From: Emiliania huxleyi CCMP1516
Lineage: Eukaryota; Haptophyta; Isochrysidales; Noelaerhabdaceae
DNA length: 31,509 nucleotides
Direction of reading: 5' to 3'
Assembly: GCF_000372725.1 (NCBI RefSeq)
Contig: NW_005199770.1
Coordinates: 1,547,038 to 1,578,546, forward strand
The notes beneath the pieces are model-generated. The model saw nothing but the letters and a program-made list of their open reading frames with translations, made no database searches and was not told where the DNA came from. The translations under genes and the position numbers were made by a program. This document shows positions 17,733 through 26,248 of the stretch, piece by piece (position 1 is the stretch's first letter; every line of letters starts with the position of its first letter).

Positions 17733-17929
17733 CATTTAGTTCCCCGTTTGAATCTCTAGCTGGCCACCCCCTCTGGCCATCCCTTCGCCCCCTCCCTTTA
17801 GCGCACTCGGATGCGCGCGAGCCGCGTGAGTAGACGGTCGTGGTTTACTCGTCGGCTGGCTGGCCGATGGCCGGCTCATCGGTGCGGCCGTTGGAACTGC
17901 GTTGAAGCAGGCGGCGGCTGTGACTGCAG

Positions 17930-20900
17930 TCAGCAGTTGTCTTTCATCAGAAGGACCCAGTTTGGCGAGCCTTCCATGGCTGCGTCCTGATGGTACGGCG
18001 GGTCCATCACGCCGTAGCAGAAGCTCAGTCCCGCGTGATTTGCGTCTGCAGCGTAGCCGACGCCCACGCACTTGCCCGTGAAGCGGTTGGGATCGCTCCA
18101 GGAGTCGGTGTCGCACTTGTCCTTGCAAGCCTGGAGCTTGTCCTCAAAGGTAGCCCCGGGAGGAGTGTTGAGTTCCGCAAAATCAAAGGGAGTGTCCGCC
18201 CCTTTGTAATACGTGTCGACGTGGCTCGGGCTGCTTGCTTCCGGGTAGTTGTCGCAGGCCTCGCACTCGCCCTTCACAAAGCACACGTTGGTGGGGTGCG
18301 CGTACGTCTGAGTCTCCGTGATAGGACAGTCATCGCCGACTGCACAACGGTTCCCACTCGTTCGACTGTCATAGAACCTCCACACGCCAGACTGCGTCGC
18401 TGGTAGGCCACAATTGGTGAACTCGATCCATGGCTGGCCGGTGGCTCCATGTTCACCGTTGCACGCCATTCCTTGCAGCTCTTCGAGCATCGCCTGTCCG
18501 TTGCTGGCGTACAAGTTCGGCGAGTTATCATAGCCCGAATAGTTGTTGACATCGAAACTGGTGCAAGAGGTTAGTCTCGCACAGAGCGCACCCGCAACTT
18601 CCACCGCGGCATCGAAGTTGAGCAGCCCGCTGGCGTCATTAACCAGATTTGGAGCCTGGAGCGTAGCCGGGTGCTTGCCGTTGCTCATACAGTGGCCTGT
18701 CGTGTTCATCTGGTAGAAGCCGAGGGCATTCGGAGAACCGCTCACGGCGGCTGCGACCACCGCAGGCGGCTCACAGTAGGGCGAGGTGGAGGGCGGCGGC
18801 GACGGCGAGGTGGAGGGCGGCGGCGACGGCGAGGTGGAGGGCGGCGGCGACGGCGAGGTGGAGGGAGGCGGCGGCGACGGCAAGGAGGACGGAGGCGGCG
18901 GCGACGGCGAGGCGGACGGAGGCGGCGGTGACGGCGGCGCAGACGGAGGCGCGCAGTTGTCTTTCATCAGAAGGACCCAGTTTGGCGAGCCTTCCATGGC
19001 TGCGTCCTGATGGTACGGCGGGTCCATCACGCCGTAGCAGAAGCTCAGTCCCGCGTGATTTGCGTCTGCAGCGTAGCCGACGCCCACGCACTTGCCCGTG
19101 AAGCGGTTGGGATCGCTCCAGGAGTCGGTGTCGCACTTGTCCTTGCAAGCCTGGAGCTTGTCCTCAAAGGTAGCCCCGGGAGGAGTGTTGAGTTCCGCAA
19201 AATCAAAGGGAGTGTCCGCCCCTTTGTAATACGTGTCGACGTGGCTCGGGCTGCTTGCTTCCGGGTAGTTGTCGCAGGCCGGTGGGGGGGTTGGAGGCGG
19301 CGGCGACGGCAAGGAGGACGGAGGCGGCGGCGACGGCGAAGCGGAGGGAGGCGGCGGCGACGGCGGCGCAGACGGAGGCGCGCAGTTGTCTTTCATCAGA
19401 AGGACCCAGTTTGGCGAGCCTTCCATGGCTGCGTCCTGATGGTACGGCGGGTCCATCACGCCGTAGCAGAAGCTCAGTCCCGCGTGATTTGCGTCTGCAG
19501 CGTAGCCGACGCCCACGCACTTGCCCGTGAAGCGGTTGGGATCGCTCCAGGAGTCGGTGTCGCACTTGTCCTTGCAAGCCTGGAGCTTGTCCTCAAAGGT
19601 AGCCCCGGGAGGAGTGTTGAGTTCCGCAAAATCAAAGGGAGTGTCCGCCCCTTTGTAATACGTGTCGACGTGGCTCGGGCTGCTTGCTTCCGGGTAGTTG
19701 TCGCAGGCCGGTGGGGGGGTTGGAGGCGGCGGCGACGGCGACCGGGAGGAGTGTTGAGTTCCGCAAAATCAAAGGGAGTGTCCGCCCCTTTGTAATACGT
19801 GTCGACGTGGCTCGGGCTGCTTGCTTCCGGGTAGTTGTCGCAGGCCGGTGGGGGGGTTGGAGGCGGCGGCGACGGCAAGGAGGACGGAGGCGGCGGCGAC
19901 GGCGAGGCGGACGGAGGCGGCGGTGACGGCGGCGCAGACGGAGGCGCGCAGTTGTCTTTCATCAGAAGGACCCAGTTTGGCGAGCCTTCCATGGCTGCGT
20001 CCTGATGGTACGGCGGGTCCATCACGCCGTAGCAGAAGCTCAGTCCCGCGTGATTTGCGTCTGCAGCGTAGCCGACGCCCACGCACTTGCCCGTGAAGCG
20101 GTTGGGATCGCTCGGAGGCGGCGGCGACGGCGACGCAGACGGAGGCGGCGGCGACGGCGACGCGGACGGAGGCGGCGGCGACGGCGACGCAGACGGAGGC
20201 GCGCAGTTCTCCTTCATCAGAAGGACCCAGTTTGGCGAGCCTTCCATGGCTGCGTCCTGATGGTACGGCGGGTCCATCACGCCGTAGCAGAAGCTCAGTC
20301 CCGCGTGATTTGCGTCTGCAGCGTAGCCGACGCCCACGCACTTGCCCGTGAAGCGGTTGGGATCGCTCCAGGAGTCGGTGTCGCACTTGTCCTTGCAAGC
20401 CTGGAGCTTGTCCTCAAAGGTAGCCCCGGGAGGAGTGTTGAGTTCCGCAAAATCAAAGGGAGTGTCCGCCCCTTTGTAATACGTGTCGACGTGGCTCGGG
20501 CTGCTTGCTTCCGGGTAGTTGTCACAGGCCGGCGGCCCGGACGGCGGTGGTGGCGGCGCTACAAGTACCGGCGGCGTGGGAGTTGGAGCGGTAGGTGGTG
20601 GCATCTCTGGTGGAGACGGCGCTGGAGCCTCCTTGCACTTCTTCTTCTCGCTCTTCCTGCCAGGAGCGTCCACAGGCCGCCGTCCGTCCGGCGCCTCTCG
20701 CTCGATCCCGGACCACGTCCCGCGCACGATCTTGCGCCTTGGGACGTAGAAGACGCGGCGGTTGAGGTACTGCTTGACAAGGTACATGGCGTACAAAAAG
20801 GTGAGCATCATCAGCGTCAAAAAGATGGCGGTGGGCATGTCTCGCACCTGGACACACGAGTCAGGAATTTTTGACCGGTCCGGTGCCGGGGTCAGGACAG

Positions 20901-21800
20901 AGGGCCTCTCGCGGGCGATACGGGCACAGCTATTCACGCATGCAATGGCGCTTACCGCGTTGATTTTGTTGCCGTGCTCAAAGGACGACGCCCAGTGGTG
21001 CTGATAGCCGCCCAGCCCGCCTGCGTGGGAGCGAGTGGTGCAGGGCGCCGCTCGCCGACGGTGCGCCTCGCACGCGCATACCGTGCCTGGGCGTGGCGTG
21101 TGGTGGCACGCGCGCGTGCGCTCCAGCGGGCGGGAGGCAGGCGCACTCGACAAGTGGAGAGGCGGCCTCGAGGCAAAGTTCGGGTCAAAGTGCTTGACAG
21201 ACTGGCCAAACTTTGCCCAAAAGAAGAGGATGGCGCAGACGACGAACGAGGTCACAGAGACCGCTCCGAGAGAAACCACCACCTCAAACTCGCGCTCGAC
21301 CTGCGGCCACTTCAGCGGGGGCCGTGAGAGGGATCGACTCGCACGCGTGTACCTGATGCGAGGTTTGGGCCGCGCCAGGTCAACGCAGGCCGAGTAGTCC
21401 ACGTGGTGGCCATGCAGCGCGGCGCCTGGCGCCTGGATCAGTAGGCGGACGCGTCACGGACGCGTCACGGACACGTCTCGGAAAAGCGTCTCGGATGTCT
21501 GGCCCTCGCCTGCGTCACCAGGAGGACGCAGCCCCACATGGTGATGATGGAAGCGCCGAGCGCAATGCAGGTGAAGAACGGGTAGGTCAGCTCGGCGCAG
21601 AACCCCTCGTGCGTGCCGCAGAGGTTGTGGTCGATGTACTTGGTGTACAGCAGACCGGCGTGCCCGAGTCCGGCGAGCACCGTCGCCAGCGTTCCGATGG
21701 TCCGGATCCGGTCGAGGAAGAGATCAAACTCGCGCTCTCGGATCTGGAGCATCCGCACGCGTAGCGAGGACTCGACATTGAGCTTGTCCGCCACCAGCAT
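17930..21800 (-). CDS. Four-TM membrane protein with Pro-rich linkers and near-identical Cys-rich (PAN/apple-like) repeats; frame broken in the array
   Basis: ATG at 21800. Exon 1 is 21510-21800, followed by a GC-AG intron 21433-21509 in phase 0. Exon 2 is 20956-21432, followed by an in-frame GT-AG intron 20848-20955. Exon 3 then contains the array. Hydrophobic segments lie at about residues 34-54, 71-95, 148-169 and 261-280, a layout faintly like Orai-type channels, but that is speculative. After TM4 comes a basic, then Pro-rich, segment and Cys-rich domains of about 109 residues (CDNYPEASSP..., QACKDKC, GKCVGVGYAAD, SFCYGVMDPP, WVLLMKDNC). These occur as full copies at 20213-20530, 19382-19709, 18953-19280 and 17933-18260, with partial copies at 19948-20112 and 19743-19846. 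SPPPP linkers separate them, as in algal hydroxyproline-rich glycoproteins. A different Cys-rich domain lies at 18261-18780. At about 19742 the truncated copy joins the next linker out of frame, so everything downstream is shifted. This is either a real lesion, an unseen intron or a misassembly. Confidence 0.6.
17933..20530 (-). repeat. Array of about 327-bp near-identical coding repeats
   Basis: Four full and two partial copies of a domain-coding unit are almost base-for-base identical. The one at 20213-20530 differs at a few sites, for example encoding KENC instead of KDNC. The linkers are GGCGGCGACGGCGA-type runs encoding SPSPPPP. Identity including synonymous sites points to very recent amplification or gene conversion. 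Confidence 0.9.
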
Positions 21801-22237
21801 CGGCGATGCGCGGCCAATGCGGAAGGCCAGACAGGGTCCTGACAAGTGCTGCCTGCGCAGGAGGCAATCGGCGCGCCGCGGCAAGCGCTTCGCCGCCTTG
21901 AAGGCGGGCGCGTTTCGACGAAAACTGAGGTTTTCTTTTCGCAGTGGACTATATTGTACCTGTGCGAGGTCTCTTGGAGCAGAGCCCCGCGAGTCCTCGA
22001 AAGAGCCTCGGAGAGGGTACCCTGGGTGGGCGGGGCCTCTACTCGCCAGGTACCTGTGTTAGGGCCAGCCTTTTTTTAATTCTTTTCGCCGTTTTGTGCC
22101 AGCCGCTCTGGCCCGCGGGGGGAATTCTTTTCACCGAGGGCCTCAAAGAACTCGGACATGCGATCCACTCTCCTTGGATCACCTGCATCAGGGCGCTGGA
22201 AGCAGAATTCTCTTTGCACTGGAGGCGTCCACCGCCT
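21801..22237. promoter_or_regulatory. Divergent upstream region of tetraspan (-) and dioxygenase (+) genes
   Basis: The two genes start head to head about 437 bp apart. Around 22046-22070 there is a short piece (TACCTGTGTTAGGGCCAG) related to the element at 11131-11274. No core promoter element is recognised. Confidence 0.3.
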
Positions 22238-23446
22238 ATGTTTTTTATGGCGTCCAGCACGCCACTCGACTCGTCGGTCACCCAGGGCTTGGTGGCCGAG
22301 CGCAAGCGGCGCGGTGTTGGAGGCTCGCAGGCGGCCACTGAGGTGCCAGTCCTCTCGCTGCGCCGCTATTTTGAGGGCACCGCCGACGGAAAGGCGGCCG
22401 TCGCGCGCGATTGGGACGAGGCGTGTCGCAAGGTGGGCTTTGTCACCGTGGTCGACCATGGCGTCCCGCGCGACGTGATCGACGCGTGCTGGGAGGAGAC
22501 GACCTCCTTCTTCGACCGGCCGCTGGCTGAGAAGGCGGCGGTGCCGACGTCCTCGGACTACCCGTACGGCTACATCGGGATGGGGATGGAGAACCTGCAG
22601 GCGTCGCTCGATGAGACGAGCCGCAACCCGGGCGACATCAAAGAGATGTTCAACATTTGCTTTGGCACGGCAGAGCCGGACCCCGACAAGCCGGCGCCGC
22701 GCTGGCCTGCGCAGTCCGTCGGGATGCGGAGGGCGTGGCAGGCGTACGACGCGGCGCTGGCGAGGCTGTCGGAGGCGCTCTACGCTGTGATGGCCCTCGC
22801 GCTCGGGCTGCGCGAGGATTGGTTCGCCGACAAGGTCAACCGTCACCGCAACGTGATTCGTGCAATCAACTACCCAGAGCTGCGGACGCCGCCGCTGCCG
22901 GGGCAGGTGCGTGCGTCTGTCCATACCGACTACGGATCGCTGACCATCCTGCGGCTTGGCGGGAGATACGCGGGCGGGCTGCAGGCGATGGGCGCCTCGG
23001 GCGAGTGGGTCGACGTCGCACCACGCGGGCAGGACTGCTTCGTCATCAACCTTGGCGACTTGATGGCGCGCTGGACCAACGACCGGTGGCTCTCGACGCC
23101 GCACCGCGTGGTCAACCCGCCGCAGGCGCTCGCGGCGACCGCGCGCCGCCAGTCCATCGCCTACTTTTGCAACGTCAACATGGACGCGCGCGTCGAGTGC
23201 ATCCCGACCTGCGAGGGCGGGCGCGCGAAGTACGCGCCGATCGCCGCCGGCGAGTGGCTGATGCGAAAGCACGCGCAGACGGTGGCGGGGCAGCTCTGCT
23301 ACGCGGTGGAGGAGGGGGGCGGGGAGGGGGGGGGAGCCGACGCGCCGTGCGGAGAGGCGGCGAGGGGCGTCGCCGAGGACGACGCGGGCTGTTCCGTCTC
23401 CCTGTGCCCCGAGAGCCCGCAGAGGCCTCTCCGTGATGGCGTTTGA
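22238..23446 (+). CDS. 2-oxoglutarate/Fe(II)-dependent dioxygenase, isopenicillin-N-synthase-like
   Basis: 402 residues, no intron. The N-terminal part (VPVLSLRRYF, then DEACRKVGFVTVVDHGVP, 37-77) is the DIOX_N module. The C-terminal part has the jelly-roll iron site: HTDYGSLTIL gives His229 and Asp231, STPHRVVNP gives His289, and RQS at 304-306 is the Arg-x-Ser that binds 2-oxoglutarate. Members hydroxylate, desaturate or cyclise small molecules, such as plant hormones, flavonoids and beta-lactam precursors; the substrate here cannot be predicted. The DETSRNPGDIKEMFNIC stretch (125-141) is typical of the subfamily. ATGs at 22238 and 22247 are both possible. Upstream the frame is open to 21944 but starts with GTG and looks non-coding. 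The C-terminus after residue 355 is Gly/Cys-rich and unconserved. Confidence 0.85.
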   Translation: MFFMASSTPLDSSVTQGLVAERKRRGVGGSQAATEVPVLSLRRYFEGTADGKAAVARDWDEACRKVGFVTVVDHGVPRDVIDACWEETTSFFDRPLAEKAAVPTSSDYPYGYIGMGMENLQASLDETSRNPGDIKEMFNICFGTAEPDPDKPAPRWPAQSVGMRRAWQAYDAALARLSEALYAVMALALGLREDWFADKVNRHRNVIRAINYPELRTPPLPGQVRASVHTDYGSLTILRLGGRYAGGLQAMGASGEWVDVAPRGQDCFVINLGDLMARWTNDRWLSTPHRVVNPPQALAATARRQSIAYFCNVNMDARVECIPTCEGGRAKYAPIAAGEWLMRKHAQTVAGQLCYAVEEGGGEGGGADAPCGEAARGVAEDDAGCSVSLCPESPQRPLRDGV

Positions 23447-23493
23447 AAGCCCACCCCCGGAGCCCGGAAGGGCCCCGGTTCCGGGAGATTTTC

Positions 23494-23499
23494 AATAAA
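23494..23499 (+). terminator. Candidate polyadenylation signal of the dioxygenase gene
   Basis: AATAAA lies about 48 bases after the stop codon, just after a CCGGAGCCCGGAAGG / CCGG(T)TCCGGG palindromic stretch. Confidence 0.5.
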
Positions 23500-23616
23500 A
23501 TAGCGCCGCCGCGCGCGCCGCAAGGGCTTTTGTGCGCGGTGATCGTGACAGAGGTGTCCTTACACAGAGAGTCTTAATTTTACGTATGAAGATCGAGATA
23601 CTGACCGGTACTCTCT

Positions 23617-24703
23617 CTATGTGTACGTTGTACGTGAGGACCTTACCTTACGTGAGGAGTCGCCCGCAGCTCGGTTCGCGACGATGCATAAGTACGTGGT
23701 CCAGACACACGAGGCGAGGTTGCCAAAGAGCACCATGCACTGTGGCGGCACGAAGCGGAAGTTGACCGTCTGCACGACAGTCCAGTACGCGTTCCCACGC
23801 ACGAGCGTCGGCAGCAATTCGGCGGCAAGCTTGCGGCGGAGCGCAGCCCACTTGGCGGCCCACCAGACTGAGAGCGCAAAGCCGAGAGCGCGAACATTGA
23901 GTTCGTGGTAGCCGATGCGACCGCGCTTCTTCAGGTCGAATCGGTCGAACGCCTCCGAAGACTGTGCCGGAGGCGGCGTGCGCGTGAGCACGGTGAAGGC
24001 AAAGAACGCGGCGGAGAGCGCGGGGGCCATCACCAGCTGGTTAACAAGGACCTTCTGGGCGAGCGCGATGCCGCTGTGGCGCGCCTCCGGAAAGAGGCGC
24101 GAGAGGAGGTCGAACCACAGCGCGTTGGCCCAGCCGGAGAAGATCACGCCCCACACAACGATCCAGCGAGTCCGAGCCCAATCCCACGCCTCTCCGCCCT
24201 TGCGCGTGAGCGACTGCGCGATGCCGTCCGCAGCCACCGCCACCACTGCCGCCGAGGCGCCCTTCGTCGCAAGAGGCGCGGCCGAGAGCGCGCGCGTGTA
24301 CGCCGCGAGCAACGCCGCAGCCCCGCCGCCGCGCAGCACGAGCAGCGGCGCCGCCGCCGACCTCGCGCCTTCGGACACGTCCTCAGAGCATGTCACAAGC
24401 GGCGGCGCTGGACACCGCCGCAGAGCACAGCAAACCGACAAGACTCACGGACGGGGCGGTGGCGCTGCACTTGGCGGCGCGCGAGACACAGCCGAGCAGC
24501 AGCTCCGAACGGATCCAAACAGATCCGAACGCCGGCCGTGGCAAGAGGCGGCGCCGCCACCCCCCTCGCAGCGCCAAGGCGGCGCCGAGGCTGTCCCTCC
24601 TCCCGCTCTCCCCGCCACCGCCTGCGCCGCCGCCGCCGCCTCCGAGCCGCACCACGCTGCCGTCGCGCCGCACCTCGAGGGCCTGCGGCGCTCCGCCGCC
24701 CAT
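23617..24703 (-). CDS. Mpv17/PMP22-family membrane protein with an EF-hand-like insertion
   Basis: Model: complement(join(23617..24381, 24449..24703)), 339 residues, with a GT-AG intron of 67 bp in phase 0 (donor GTGAGT). The Mpv17 family comprises four-helix channel-like proteins of peroxisomes, mitochondria or plastids. Matches: AAYTRALSAAPLATKGASAA (111-130), DGIAQSL, WDWARTRWIVVWGVIFSGWA (151-170), AQKVLVNQLVMAPALSAAFF (193-212), and the signature ELLPTLVRGNAYWTVVQTVN, then FRFVPPQ and WTTYL (273-316). Between the third and fourth helices lies SSEAFDRFDLKKRGRIGYHE (226-245), an EF-hand-like loop (Asp234 to Glu245, Gly at position 6, Ile at position 8) that lacks acidic residues at positions 3 and 5, so calcium binding is doubtful. 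Exon 1 is Gly/Arg-rich and weakly supported; its ATG lies four bases past the phosphatase stop on the same strand. It converges with the dioxygenase gene. Confidence 0.75.
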
Positions 24704-24706
24704 CGC

Positions 24707-24728
24707 CTAGAGATTCGAGGAGTTCACG

Positions 24729-24805
<77 letters not shown>

Positions 24806-25972
24806 GCTCCCGTGTGACCGTCTCCCGCTCCACCCATCGCCTCTCTCTCTATTGATTGCCCGCGAGAGGCCGACATCGATTCGCCACACCCGACGGTCGC
24901 ACGCGGCGTTGATGCCCTCCTGAGCGGAGCTCCACAGCCTCAGCGAATCTCGGCGAACCTCTCGGCGAATCTCGGCGAATCTCGGCGAACCTCTCGGCGA
25001 ATCTCGGCGAATCTTGGCCAATCTCTCGGCGAACCTCTCGGCTAGTCTCGGCGCTCTTCCTGGACGGTGTGGCCAACCACCAGCCGACTCGCGCCGAGCG
25101 CCGTGAGCGCCGAGCCTACCTCATCGCACGCGTCGCCAGCCGGAGCCGCGACACCGAGCTCGCGCCTTCAGGTCATGTCCACGACATTTCCAGGGACGTG
25201 TCCGAGACCTGTCCGGAGCCGCCACGCCGAAACTCGCGTCCATACGGGGGAGCGGCCGCCCACAGCCGACGGAAGCAGCAGCGGCGGTGGCAGAGGCTCG
25301 TCGCCGCTCAGCCAGCGCGCAGCGGCGGTGTTGGCGGCGGCGGCGCGAATCGGAGTGGCAACCTCTGGCGTCAGACCTGCATGGACGAAGCAAGTGTCGC
25401 CCACGACGCAGATCACCGGCCAGCCCGCCAGCTCGCGCGCCAGGGCGCCGCCCGGACGGAAGGCGAGGGAACGCGGCTCGCCTACGATCCCGGGCCCAAA
25501 CCTCGGTGAATCTCGCGCAATCTCGGGGAGGACGGGACGGCACCGCCATGAGCGGCGCGCCGAAGGCGGTTGCGCCCGCCTCCGAGACGAAGGACGTGAC
25601 TCCGCACGCGTTGAGCACCTCGTGGTTGCCGAGGAGCGTCACGACACGACCGCCGGCGGCAGCAGCCTGCATCTTGAGGCTTCGCAGCAGCGCGAGGCAC
25701 TCTGCTTCTTGCGGGCCGCGGTCTAGCACGTCGCCGCACTGCACGAGCACGGCGTCGCCTCCAGTCCATCTGGCCGTCGCGTCGACCAAGCCAGCAGTGC
25801 GGAGCACGTTGACAAAGGCGTCGCAATCGCCGTGGAGATCTCCGACGGCCACGGTCCGAGACGGAGCTGGGAGGCGTATCCTGTCCACGGTGCTGGGCTC
25901 TGCAGCCGGGCTGCGCGTCGAGAGGAGCAGCGCCGGGAGAGCGGCCGAGAAAGCGCGGCGCGGGACGAGCAT
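24707..25972 (-). CDS. Shewanella-like (SLP) metallophosphatase, four exons, poly-Thr-His tail
   Basis: Model: complement(join(24707..24919, 25060..25158, 25234..25501, 25557..25972)), 331 residues. PPP-type metal and catalytic motifs appear in order: GDLHGD (44-49), GDVLDRG (80-86), GNHE (115-118), VVGDTCFVHAGL (171-182), SPVWTR (223-228), LGASRLVVGHTVQ (249-261) and RVWRIDVGLSRA (271-282). These suit the SLP group of protein phosphatases, which in plants work in chloroplasts or the cytosol. The N-terminus (MLVPRRAFSAALPALLLSTR) could be a targeting sequence. The intron 25159-25233 is GT-AG. Intron 24920-25059 appears to start with GA and is full of CGAGATTCGC repeats. The 25502-25556 intron is the least certain (GC donor suggested, alternatives exist). 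The last exon runs through the (AC)n strand of a microsatellite, giving about 12 Thr-His pairs, and stops at 24707, three bases from the Mpv17 ATG. Confidence 0.75.
24731..24804. repeat. (GT)37 microsatellite inside the phosphatase last exon
   Basis: About 74 bases of GT repeat. Read on the minus strand in the phosphatase frame it encodes alternating Thr and His up to HIVNSSNL-stop. Length changes not divisible by three would alter the C-terminus. Confidence 0.9.
24940..25055. repeat. TCTCGGCGAA tandem repeat
   Basis: About ten 10-13 bp units of TCTCGGCGAA(C/T)C type. It lies in the proposed third intron of the phosphatase gene and resembles the arrays at 8985-9145 and 30290-30415. Confidence 0.85.
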
Positions 25973-26248
25973 TTTGCCCTAAGTGTATTTCTTTTTTCGC
26001 AAATTTGCGAAACAGGCGCTCACCTCCGCACCTTGTTTTCTTATTTATAATCGCGCATTCTTCACACGGCCAGACCTGGACCCCCCCGGGACATTCGACC
26101 CATCTTTTTTCGCTTCGCTGCGCGCCTGGACATAGGTAGCGAAATGAGTCCCCCTATCCGGCTAGGAGCCGGAACCCTGCGCGCGCTTGGCGGTAGGGGA
26201 GAACGCGAAGCTGGAGAACGCGAAGCTGCGTCGCGCCCCATTGGCGGC
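25973..26248. promoter_or_regulatory. Divergent upstream region of phosphatase (-) and ankyrin (+) genes
   Basis: Short head-to-head spacer with an AT-richer patch (25988-26055), unusual for this window, which may hold the core promoters. The ankyrin frame is already open from 26144. Confidence 0.4.

Larger units (their letters stand above)
15682..17929. other. Intergenic region with repeats, no recognised gene
   Basis: Frames up to 332 codons cross this region (for example 15055-16053 and 16050-16769 plus) but are shadows or low complexity. It holds CTATCTCGGG repeats (16236-16320), a 17-base C-run near 16270, a threefold CTGATGCCAAGGCC repeat (16649-16730), and the inverted copy of repeat R1 (17143-17283). 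Confidence 0.5.

Noticed and set aside
19010..20874. Long plus-strand frames opposite the Cys-rich array
   Set aside because: Repeated antisense of the domain units with Arg-rich linkers; the minus strand has conserved Cys spacing.
21465..21884. 139-codon frame starting at 21884
   Set aside because: The first codon there is TTG; the first ATG is at 21800, used for the tetraspan model.
24940..25055. CRISPR-like array
   Set aside because: Units of 10-13 bp without spacers inside a eukaryotic intron; simple tandem repeat.
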